A stretch of 14,148 nt of DNA. Origin: an uncultured Clostridia bacterium. Its GTDB lineage: Bacteria > Bacillota > Clostridia > TANB77 > CAG-508. A program made the translations under genes and the position numbers. Under the pieces are notes generated by a model that was not told where the DNA came from, did no database searches, and was given only the letters and a program-made list of their open reading frames with translations. The stretch covers positions 1-14,148 of the forward strand of contig CANPZT010000026.1 in NCBI GenBank assembly GCA_947589135.1, read 5' to 3'. Below are positions 8,501 through 14,148 of the stretch, one piece after another. The first letter of the stretch is position 1, and each line of letters opens with the position of its first letter.

Positions 8501-9140
8501 CATCTTCTCTTTTTAAATAATGAGCATCATTTGTTGCAACAAGTGGAATATCTAATTTTCTAGCTAAAGCTACTAATCTTTGATTTGCTAGAACTTGCTC
8601 CTTAATACCATTATTTTGAATCTCTATATAATAATCTTTACCAAAAACCTTTTTATGCCATAGGGCAATTTCTTCTGCTTTTTCATTCTGACCATTTAAT
8701 AAAGCCTGATTTACACTACCTGCTAAACAAGCACTTAAACAAATAAGTCCCTCATGATATTTTTCTAATACTTCTAAATCAATACGAGGTTTGTAATAAT
8801 ACCCTTCTGTAAAACCAATTGAAACTAATTTACTTAGATTTTTATAACCTTCATTATTTTTGGCTAGTAAAATTAAGTGATTATATTTATTATCAATATT
8901 AGGTTCTTTATCAAAACGGGAACGAGGTGCAACATAAACCTCACAGCCAATTATAGGTTTTACGCCCTCTGCCTTACACGCTTTATAAAAATCAATTGCA
9001 CCATACATAACCCCATGGTCAGTAATAGCAATTGAATCCATACCTAATTCTTTTGCCCTTTTAGGCAAATCTTTTATTCTATTTGCTCCATCTAATAAAC
9101 TAAATTCACTATGTATGTGTAAGTGAACAAAATTAGACAT
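5545..9140 (-). CDS. dnaE: DNA polymerase III alpha subunit DnaE, two +1 frameshifts
   Basis: Replicative DNA polymerase of the DnaE type (in Firmicutes it works beside PolC). Two +1 shifts, at codons 511 and 686, join three frames into 1,197 residues, the expected length. N-terminal PHP domain (FVHLHIHSEFSLLDG at 4-18; TDHG at 40-43). Palm: GPGRGSGAGS (356-365), catalytic Asp 398 and 400 in MPDFDVDF, third Asp 550 in LLKMDFLGLRTLT. Fingers: RADLVRRAMGKKK and YAFNKSHAACYAVVAYRTAYL. HhH region about 849-919, C-terminal OB fold about 1041-1119. All catalytic residues are intact, against ordinary decay. Odd: Asn-rich inserts at about 831-848 and 1012-1036. The start at ATG 9140 follows GAGAGGAG. 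Translation of any one frame alone would give no working polymerase, since the palm spans the first break. Confidence 0.93.
7081..7084 (-). other. +1 frameshift site, CGGA, dnaE second site
   Basis: The frame reads TAT TCT TTG CGG AAG GGC AGA. Dropping the C at 7084 gives TCT TTG GGA AGG GCA GAT, i.e. GYSLGRADLVRRAMGKK, the canonical DnaE fingers motif (GYTLGGADMLRRAMGKK in Escherichia coli). Glycine is expected exactly at the restored codon (residue 686). Unshifted, the frame stops within about 14 codons. Confidence 0.92.
7607..7610 (-). other. +1 frameshift site, CGGG, dnaE first site
   Basis: The frame reads ACT CAT GCT TGC CGG GAT TGT TAT AAC. Dropping one C gives CAT GCT TGC GGG ATT GTT ATA, i.e. 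STHACGIVI, the conserved DnaE segment (HAGGVVI in Escherichia coli). Glycine is expected at residue 511. Because the site has two adjacent C, which of them is extra cannot be told; removing a T instead would give HAAGIVI, equally family-like. Confidence 0.9.
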
Positions 9141-9156
9141 CCTTTTCTCCTCTCTT

Positions 9157-9218
9157 ATGGATTAGGGAACGTTCCTTAAAATCCCTTTTTGGATGGATTA
9201 AGGAACAGTCCTTATTTT
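9157..9218. repeat. Tandem palindromic repeat in the dnaE leader
   Basis: Two imperfect direct copies, 9157-9182 and 9193-9218 (36-bp period), share ATGGATTA(A/G)GGAAC followed by TCCTTA. The first contains the perfect palindrome GGAACGTTCC; the second has AAGGA/TCCTT arms around ACAG. Both lie between the predicted dnaE promoter and its ribosome binding site, so they would be in the mRNA leader or serve as operators. Confidence 0.65.
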
Positions 9219-9246
9219 ATTTTCTATCCTTCTATATCTTTGTATG

Positions 9247-9255
9247 ATTATATCA
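9247..9255 (-). promoter_or_regulatory. Extended -10 promoter of dnaE
   Basis: The minus strand reads TGATATAAT at 9255-9247, an extended -10, with no good -35. Transcription would start near 9240, giving a leader of about 100 nt that contains the tandem palindromic repeat. The rest of the 9141-9369 gap shows nothing else. Confidence 0.5.
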
Positions 9256-9369
9256 TGTTATTTTTGAAATTACCATAATCTTATAGTAATAGTTTTAAAT
9301 TAATTTAGGTAAAAAATATATTATACTAATTGCTTTCAATTGATAATATTTAATTTCAATTTCAGAATT

Positions 9370-10812
9370 TTAATATTTAACCCAGATAGAAACTGATTTT
9401 CCTTTTACTTTAAAATTTCCATATCCTTCTTCATCTATAATAATTTCATCTTCACAATTTCCTAAAGCATCAATAAATTTCTCTCCTACATGTTGTGAAC
9501 CTATGTACATTCTTTTTTCTCCATCAAATCTATTAGAAATTACAACTGCCAAACCTGATTTCATATGTGTATTTTCTCCTTCACATGTCCACCCAATATA
9601 ATTAGGATTGTCAAAATAATCATGTTGTACTCCATATGTTTTTTCTTTTCTTAATTGCATTATAGTTTTTAATTCCTCTAATGGTTCTATATTATCATGT
9701 GGTATGCCATAAAAATCTCCATAAAATACACAAGGGTATCCTTCATTTCTTAATAAAATGATGCTATATGCAGCTGGTTTAAACCATCTCTCTACAAAAC
9801 TTTGTAAACTTTGACCTGGTTGAGTATCATGATTGTCTACAAAAGTTACCGCCATGCTTGGATTTTCCTTTACTAATGTACTCTCCAATATTTTTGACAA
9901 ATCATAATTTTCGTCTTTTGATGCTGCTTCAAAATTATAGTGTAATGGTACATCAAATAATGATATTTTTCCTTCTGTTTCTGTAATATATCTATGTAAT
10001 TTGGTTATATCTCCGCTCCAATATTCTCCTACTGTAAATAGCTCTCTTCCTGTTTCATCTCTTAAATTTTGTATCCAATCTTTATAAAAAAATGCTGGTA
10101 TATGCTTAATTGCATCTAAACGAAATCCATCTACTTTTGTTGTTTCTAAATACCATTTTCCCCATTTTGTACACTCTTCTACTACTTCTTTGTTTGTAAA
10201 ATCTATATCTGCTCCCATTAAATAATCATAATTTCCAAATTCTTCATCAACAGCTTCATCCCAATTTTTATCTTTAAATTTAAATATAGCATTTTGTTTT
10301 GAATTTTCATCATAATCGATTCCATCAAAATGAGTCCAATTCCATTCAAAATCAGAATATTTATGCTTTCTACCTGGAAATGTGTATTTAGTTGCAACTC
10401 TTACTACTTCTTGATTTTCAATCAACTGATTATGATTTCCCCAATCCACCTTTGTTGCAGGAATTGTTTGTAACATATCTGCTCCCATTTTGTGATTTAA
10501 AACAATATCTGCATAACTTTCAATTCCATTTTGTTTTAAAGCAGTAATACAATTTATATATTCATCTTTTGAACCATATTTAGTTTTTATTGTTCCTTTT
10601 TGATCAAATTCTCCTAAATCATAAACATCATATACTCCATAGCCTACCTCATCCTTTCCTCCAATGCCTTTGTATGCAGGTGGAAGCCATAATGAAGTTA
10701 TTCCAAGCTTTGATAAATTTTCTGCTTCTTTTGCTACTTGATTCCATAAGTCTTGATTGCATTCCATATACCATTCAAAATATTGCATCATAATTCCATT
10801 TATTTTTTTCAT
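9370..10812 (-). CDS. Cytoplasmic alpha-amylase, GH13
   Basis: 480-residue enzyme that hydrolyses internal alpha-1,4 bonds of starch, glycogen or maltodextrins. It has no signal peptide (MKKINGIMMQYFEWYM starts in the barrel), so it should act inside the cell, as E. coli AmyA does. GH13 regions: I, DIVLNHKMGAD (102-112); II, GFRLDAIKH with nucleophile Asp 233; III, FTVGEYW with acid/base Glu 263; IV, TFVDNHDTQ with Asp 329. The length and C-terminal beta domain match the liquefying-type bacterial amylases (BLA-like, GH13 subfamily 5). The ATG at 10812 follows an AAAGGA site. It is a single-gene unit with its own promoter, 229 bp before dnaE on the same strand. It likely serves glycogen or imported maltodextrin turnover; no sugar transporter is in the window. 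Confidence 0.93.
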   Translation of the reverse strand: MKKINGIMMQYFEWYMECNQDLWNQVAKEAENLSKLGITSLWLPPAYKGIGGKDEVGYGVYDVYDLGEFDQKGTIKTKYGSKDEYINCITALKQNGIESYADIVLNHKMGADMLQTIPATKVDWGNHNQLIENQEVVRVATKYTFPGRKHKYSDFEWNWTHFDGIDYDENSKQNAIFKFKDKNWDEAVDEEFGNYDYLMGADIDFTNKEVVEECTKWGKWYLETTKVDGFRLDAIKHIPAFFYKDWIQNLRDETGRELFTVGEYWSGDITKLHRYITETEGKISLFDVPLHYNFEAASKDENYDLSKILESTLVKENPSMAVTFVDNHDTQPGQSLQSFVERWFKPAAYSIILLRNEGYPCVFYGDFYGIPHDNIEPLEELKTIMQLRKEKTYGVQHDYFDNPNYIGWTCEGENTHMKSGLAVVISNRFDGEKRMYIGSQHVGEKFIDALGNCEDEIIIDEEGYGNFKVKGKSVSIWVKY

Positions 10813-10911
10813 TTTTTATCGTTCCTTTCTTGCTTCACTCTGAAATATACATATTTATAAAATTTAATTGTTTGCAAATTCTTAATTCTTTATATTTTTT
10901 TATTCTACATT

Positions 10912-10939
10912 ATTATATAATACTTTTTTCTTTTTTCAA
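10912..10939 (-). promoter_or_regulatory. SigA-type promoter of the amylase gene
   Basis: On the minus strand, TTGAAA at 10939-10934, a 16-nt spacer and TATAAT at 10917-10912. The start would be near 10905, giving a leader of about 95 nt. No convincing CcpA (cre) site was seen. It lies in the 10813-11258 intergenic stretch, which also holds repeat copy 2 and the thioesterase promoter. Confidence 0.65.
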
Positions 10940-11014
10940 GATAAATTACTATTCTGAAGAATATTATTTTATGAATTAATAAATTTAAAATTATGTTAAA
11001 ACACTAATAGAACA

Positions 11015-11146
11015 AAGATAATAATATTTTTATATTTTTTTCGTTATCCCCATTCTAAAAATTCTAGCAAAAGTTTTTACAAACTTTTGAGAATTTTTGA
11101 ACGGTCCCCACAATTTCTCTTAAAAATATAAAAATATTATTATCTT
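11015..11146. repeat. MITE-like intergenic repeat, copy 2 (inverted)
   Basis: 132-bp element that is nearly the reverse complement of 2246-2375. It has the same perfect 23-bp terminal inverted repeats (11015-11037 and 11124-11146) and the same central hairpin. The main difference is a few bases between one terminal repeat and the CCCCAC segment. Like copy 1 it sits between divergent genes, here amylase and thioesterase, and carries no ORF. Confidence 0.85.
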
Positions 11147-11204
11147 GGAATGAATAGATTATTATTTATGTATTAAAATCAATTAATTACTAAACTACTG
11201 CTAT

Positions 11205-11233
11205 TTGACAATTCAATTTTATTTTTTTATAAT
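11205..11233 (+). promoter_or_regulatory. Full-consensus SigA promoter of the thioesterase gene
   Basis: TTGACA at 11205-11210, a 17-nt spacer and TATAAT at 11228-11233: both hexamers are perfect at optimal spacing. Transcription would start near 11240, about 19 nt before the start codon. Confidence 0.85.
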
Positions 11234-11258
11234 AATTATTTGAAAGGAAGCGTTGTCA

Positions 11259-11675
11259 ATGAATTTTGAATATGAAAGAAGAATTAATTATTATGAAACT
11301 GATAAAATGGGAGTTGTACATCACTCAAACTACATTCGTTTTTTAGAAGAAGCTAGATGTTACATGCTAGATGAAATGGGAATTCCCTATTCTTATCTTG
11401 AAGAACAAAGAATTATGATTCCTGTATTAGGAGTAAATTGTTCTTTTAAACAACATGTTACTTTTGATGATATTATTGTAATTAAACCTATTATAAAAGA
11501 TTTTAATGGTGTGCGTTTAACTGTTAATTATAATGTAACCAATAAAGCTACTGGTGATGTTGTTCTTACAGGAGAAACTAAACATTGCTTTACAGATACA
11601 AACTTAAGACCATTAAGATTGCATAAATCTTTTCCTGATATCTCTGATAAATTCATGGCACAAAAAGAAAATTAA
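11259..11675 (+). CDS. Acyl-CoA thioesterase, 4HBT/YbgC-like hotdog fold
   Basis: 138-residue single hotdog-fold enzyme expected to hydrolyse acyl-CoA or related thioesters in the cytoplasm. The N-terminal signature YETDKMGVVHHSNYIRFLEEAR (12-33 in part) matches the YbgC/FadM-type 4-hydroxybenzoyl-CoA thioesterase motif, with Asp 15 as the catalytic acid. The C-terminal TGETKHCFTDTNLRP is the usual last strand and turn. The substrate cannot be fixed from sequence. The ATG at 11259 is chosen because AGGAAG lies 8 nt upstream; an in-frame TTG two codons earlier overlaps the spacing and is not needed. It is the first gene after a consensus promoter and is followed after 93 bp by the zinc-ribbon gene. 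Confidence 0.88.
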   Translation: MNFEYERRINYYETDKMGVVHHSNYIRFLEEARCYMLDEMGIPYSYLEEQRIMIPVLGVNCSFKQHVTFDDIIVIKPIIKDFNGVRLTVNYNVTNKATGDVVLTGETKHCFTDTNLRPLRLHKSFPDISDKFMAQKEN

Positions 11676-11691
11676 TATTTTTCCAAAATAC

Positions 11692-11720
11692 TTTATCTTT
11701 TTTTTAAACTATGATACAAT
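11692..11720 (+). promoter_or_regulatory. Possible promoter of the zinc-ribbon/tyrS pair
   Basis: TTTATC at 11692-11697, a 17-nt spacer and TACAAT at 11715-11720 with a TGA extended -10. It is moderate in quality; read-through from the thioesterase promoter is also possible because no terminator was seen between them. Confidence 0.4.
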
Positions 11721-11768
11721 ACAATAAATTTTGTAAGTAATTGTCAAAAGATGAATGGAGGAAAAAAT

Positions 11769-12053
11769 ATGGAATTTAATAAATGTAGTAGATGTGGTAA
11801 TTTTTATGTATCAGGTGGTGCTGTATGCCCTAAATGTAGTACAAAAGATGGATTTGAACTTTCAACTTTCAAATCTTACCTTCAAGAAAATGGCTTTGGA
11901 GAATCTTTAGATACTATTTCTGGTCAAACAGGAATTTCAGTTAGAAACCTAAATAGATTTATGGGATATGAAGAAATAAAAGAATATCAAAGTCAATACC
12001 AGAATAATTCAAAAACTGGTAACAATGGAAATATTGGAGTTACTTTCAATTAA
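11769..12053 (+). CDS. Zinc-ribbon protein with HTH-like segment
   Basis: 94-residue soluble protein. Four cysteines in two CxxC pairs (C6/C9 and C20/C23; CSRCG and CPKCS) form a zinc ribbon. Residues about 50-75 (LDTISGQTGISVRNLNRFMG) look like a small helix-turn-helix, the arrangement of the YvyF-like flagellar-operon proteins of Firmicutes, although no flagellar gene is near. The tail is Asn/Gly-rich. A nucleic-acid-binding or regulatory role is inferred. The start at 11769 is chosen because GGAGG lies 7 nt upstream; an ATG at 11751 precedes that site. tyrS starts 59 bp downstream and is probably cotranscribed. Confidence 0.75.
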   Translation: MEFNKCSRCGNFYVSGGAVCPKCSTKDGFELSTFKSYLQENGFGESLDTISGQTGISVRNLNRFMGYEEIKEYQSQYQNNSKTGNNGNIGVTFN

Positions 12054-12112
12054 TATTTTACAATAAATATCATAACATTATAAATTATTAGCTATAAGAA
12101 AGGATTAATAAA

Positions 12113-13327
12113 ATGGAAAACGTTTTTAATATTTTAGAAGAAAGAGGATATATTGAGCAGATGACTCATCCAAGAGAAATCAAAGAGTTATTTGAAAAGG
12201 AATCTGTTTCTTTTTATATAGGAATTGACCCTACTGCTGATAGTTTGCACGTAGGTCACTTTGTTTCTTTAATGGTTGCTAGCCATATGCAAAAATGTGG
12301 TCATAAGCCAATTATTTTAGTTGGTGGAGGTACTGCAACAATTGGAGATCCTACAGGAAAAACTGATATGAGAAAAATGCTTTCTCGTGAAGAAATTAAT
12401 AATAATGTAAAAAGCATAAAAAAGCAAATTGAGAAATTTGTTAGTTTTGAGGGAGAAAATGCTGCTATTATTGTTAATAATGCAGATTGGCTATTAGATT
12501 TAAAATTTGTTAATTTTGTTCGTGACATTGGAAGTTTATTCTCTGTTAATAAAATGCTTGCAGCAGAATGTTATAAACAGAGAATGGAAACAGGATTAAC
12601 ATTTTTCGAAATGAGTTATATGTTAATGCAATCTTATGATTTTTTACATTTGTATGAAGCATATGGCTGCAAATTACAAATAGGTGGAAATGATCAATGG
12701 TCTAATATCATTGGTGGTGTTGAGTTAATTAGAAAAATTGGAAAAGATGATTCTTTTGGTCTAACATTTAAACTTCTTACAACAAAAGAAGGTAAAAAAA
12801 TGGGTAAAACAGAAAAAGGTGCTTTATGGTTAGATGCTAATAAGACATCTCCTTATGAATTTTATCAATATTGGAGAAACATGGAAGATAGTAGTGTTGA
12901 AAATGTTTTAAAAATGCTAACATTTTTACCAATGGAAAAAATTCAAGAATTATCTTCTTTAAAAGATGAAAAAATTAATGAAGCAAAAAAAATAGCTGCA
13001 TTTGAAATTACTAAATTAATACATGGAGAAGAAGCAGCACAAAAAGCCGAAGAAGCTTCAAATGCTTTATTTGGTGGTCAAGGAAGTCTTGAAAATATGC
13101 CAACTATAAAAGTAGATAATATTAATATTTCTATTGTTGATGCTATTATATTAACAAATATTGCACCTTCAAAAGGTCAAGCAAGAACGTTAGTTAATCA
13201 AGGTGGTATTTCACTAAATGATGAAAAAATAACAGATGTAACATATCAATTATCAGGTAAAGATTTTTCAGATGGTTATGCTATTCTAAAAAAAGGAAAA
13301 AAAGTATTTTATAAATTAGAAAAATAA
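12113..13327 (+). CDS. tyrS: Tyrosyl-tRNA synthetase
   Basis: 404-residue class I aminoacyl-tRNA synthetase that charges tRNA-Tyr with tyrosine. The Rossmann domain carries the HIGH variant HVGH (46-49) inside FYIGIDPTADSLHVGH. GGGTATIGDPTG (71-82) and QIGGNDQWSNI (189-199) are tyrosine/ATP pocket motifs. The KMSKS loop is KMGKT (229-233), with a preceding LLTTKEGKK. The C-terminal S4-like RNA-binding domain covers about 338-400 (ASKGQARTLVNQGGISLND in part). The length is normal. AGAAAGGA precedes the ATG. Many Firmicutes tyrS genes have a T-box leader; here the upstream gap is only 59 bp, so none fits. A strong terminator follows. Confidence 0.96.
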   Translation: MENVFNILEERGYIEQMTHPREIKELFEKESVSFYIGIDPTADSLHVGHFVSLMVASHMQKCGHKPIILVGGGTATIGDPTGKTDMRKMLSREEINNNVKSIKKQIEKFVSFEGENAAIIVNNADWLLDLKFVNFVRDIGSLFSVNKMLAAECYKQRMETGLTFFEMSYMLMQSYDFLHLYEAYGCKLQIGGNDQWSNIIGGVELIRKIGKDDSFGLTFKLLTTKEGKKMGKTEKGALWLDANKTSPYEFYQYWRNMEDSSVENVLKMLTFLPMEKIQELSSLKDEKINEAKKIAAFEITKLIHGEEAAQKAEEASNALFGGQGSLENMPTIKVDNINISIVDAIILTNIAPSKGQARTLVNQGGISLNDEKITDVTYQLSGKDFSDGYAILKKGKKVFYKLEK

Positions 13328-13336
13328 TTTTTAACT

Positions 13337-13373
13337 AAACGAGTATTTCAGCATCGAAATACTCGTTTTTTAT
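13337..13373 (+). terminator. Intrinsic terminator of tyrS
   Basis: A perfect 13-bp stem, 13337-13349 with 13356-13368 (arms AAACGAGTATTTC / GAAATACTCGTTT), around a 6-nt loop, followed by a T-run. It starts 10 bp after the tyrS stop codon. Confidence 0.93.
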
Positions 13374-13407
13374 AATATAAGATTTTAAAATACATTATGA
13401 TATATTT

Positions 13408-13695
13408 TTATCTACTCTTTTCCACAATTTCTACAATATCTGCGATATATTCTCCAATAACTGGAATATTCAGTGTAACAATTTTTTGTAGCAAGATAAC
13501 TAAAACTGCTGTAATAATTGTTACACCAATTCCAATACCAACTCCTCTAAAAATTCCAGCAATTAAATTTCTTTTTATAATTTCTTTTCTACTTCCTAAA
13601 ATATAAGATAATTCTACTAAATTTCCTTCTTGTAAAATTCTTGTTAATTCTTCAACAGATTGATTTAAAATACTCATTCTCTTTTTTTCAAACAT
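13408..13695 (-). CDS. DUF5665-like small membrane protein
   Basis: 95 residues. An amphipathic N-terminal half (ILNQSVEELTRILQEGNLVE) leads into a single membrane segment at about 52-70, rich in Gly/Ile/Val (GVGIGIGVTIITAVLVILL). A conserved-looking IPVIGEYIADIVEIVE tail follows. The pattern, including RNLIAGIFRGVGIGIG before the helix, fits the DUF5665 family of Clostridia, whose function is unknown. The start at ATG 13695 follows GGAG; an internal Met at codon 7 is a weaker alternative. It is convergent with tyrS. Confidence 0.7.
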   Translation of the reverse strand: MFEKKRMSILNQSVEELTRILQEGNLVELSYILGSRKEIIKRNLIAGIFRGVGIGIGVTIITAVLVILLQKIVTLNIPVIGEYIADIVEIVEKSR

Positions 13696-13774
13696 AAAAG
13701 CTCCATTCCGTGGTATTAGCGAATTTCTGCTATATAATTTCTATAATTTCTTATATAACTAAGTTAATACAAAT

Positions 13775-13819
13775 TTTTTTGATGCAATAAAAATAACTCT
13801 TTTCTATTGTATCAAAAAA
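13775..13819. other. Hairpin overlapping the neighbouring terminator arm
   Basis: A 15-bp stem with one G-T wobble (13775-13789 with 13805-13819). Its A-run at 13814-13819 is also the left arm of the terminator stem at 13814-13846, so the two structures cannot form together. Confidence 0.5.
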
Positions 13820-13849
13820 TCCACTTATTATTATAGTGGATTTTTTTTT
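13814..13849. terminator. Bidirectional intrinsic terminator
   Basis: A 12-bp stem (13814-13825 with 13835-13846) around a 9-nt loop, flanked by an A-run and a longer T-run. On the minus strand it lies a few bases after the stop of the gene at 13855 and ends that transcript; on the plus strand it has the better T-run. Confidence 0.85.
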
Positions 13850-13854
13850 CTTTT

Positions 13855-14148
13855 TTATTCGCTTATATTTGTATTAATATTTACATTTTCTGAATTAGTT
13901 ATATGATTTTCATTTATAGAATTAGTATTTGTAACATTCATTTTTTCTAATTCTTCTTTCTTTTTATCTTCTTCTTTTTTTACTGTTTCTAGAGAAGATA
14001 TTAAGTCTTGAAGCTTTTTAATATCTTTACCCATCATTTCCCAATCGCTATTATTACTTGAATTTGTTAAATTATCATTTGCCTTTATTATTGCTTCTAT
14101 AAGTCCTTCCACATCTTCTGTATTTTCAATTTCAATGTCTACTGCATA
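13855..14148 (-). CDS. C-terminal fragment, possible UPF0182 membrane protein
   Basis: 97 residues of an open frame that enters from the right edge; no start codon is required inside the window. The segment IKANDNLTNSSNNSDWEMMG followed by KDIKKLQDLISSLE resembles the soluble C-terminal tail of UPF0182 proteins (large multi-pass membrane proteins of unknown function). There a helix with an AN...A motif is followed by GDW..YG..I..L. The end is a Lys/Glu-rich coiled-coil-like stretch and an Asn/Thr/Ser-rich low-complexity tail. The family call is tentative, as the membrane part lies outside the window. Confidence 0.55.
   Translation of the reverse strand, partial: YAVDIEIENTEDVEGLIEAIIKANDNLTNSSNNSDWEMMGKDIKKLQDLISSLETVKKEEDKKKEELEKMNVTNTNSINENHITNSENVNINTNISE

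Noticed and set aside
5545..9140. dnaE as three separate split genes or a pseudogene
   Set aside because: The three frames join exactly at two one-base shifts inside conserved motifs. There are no ribosome binding sites at the internal pieces, and all catalytic residues are intact.
12054..12112. T-box leader for tyrS
   Set aside because: The gap to the preceding gene is only 59 bp, too short for a T-box, and no T-box sequence or terminator/antiterminator was seen.

Overview
The window is a very AT-rich chromosomal segment from a low-GC Gram-positive bacterium, most likely an uncultured gut-type Clostridia lineage. The evidence is the base composition, strong AGGAGG-type ribosome binding sites, TTGACA/TATAAT promoters, the Clostridia-type short prepilin-like gene, a BceRS-type two-component pair, and a cytoplasmic GH13 amylase. 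Genus or species cannot be given from sequence alone.

Layout, left to right. A prepilin-like gene runs off the left edge (minus strand). Next is a two-component system (response regulator, then histidine kinase, minus strand). An intergenic repeat follows, then an MgtA-like P-type ATPase (plus strand) closed by a strong terminator. A small gene of unknown function and the replicative polymerase gene dnaE come next (both minus), then a cytoplasmic alpha-amylase (minus). A second, inverted copy of the repeat sits before a plus-strand run of an acyl-CoA thioesterase, a zinc-ribbon protein and tyrosyl-tRNA synthetase (tyrS). The right edge carries a DUF5665-like membrane protein and the C-terminus of a possible UPF0182 protein (both minus).

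Main observation: three genes are broken by +1 frameshifts at four places (prepilin-like gene, MgtA-like ATPase, and dnaE twice), and all four breaks have the same structure. Each has a zero-frame CGG codon. Skipping only its C restores the frame and reads GGA or GGG as glycine, at a position where the family normally has glycine (certain for three sites, plausible for the prepilin). I searched both strands by eye for CGG. About a dozen CGG triplets lie out of frame inside genes. The only other in-frame CGG is near the end of the small gene at 5221-5442, where the same rule would give an alternative C-terminus. No other frame break was seen. In this genome CGG thus looks like a +1 shift signal (CGGN read as Gly, or C skipped) rather than an ordinary arginine codon. 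This is an inference; a systematic sequence artefact is the main alternative.

Secondary observations are a 130-bp MITE-like element in two inverted copies, altered membrane acidic residues in the MgtA-like pump, a tandem palindromic repeat in the dnaE leader, and a candidate operator at the two-component promoter.
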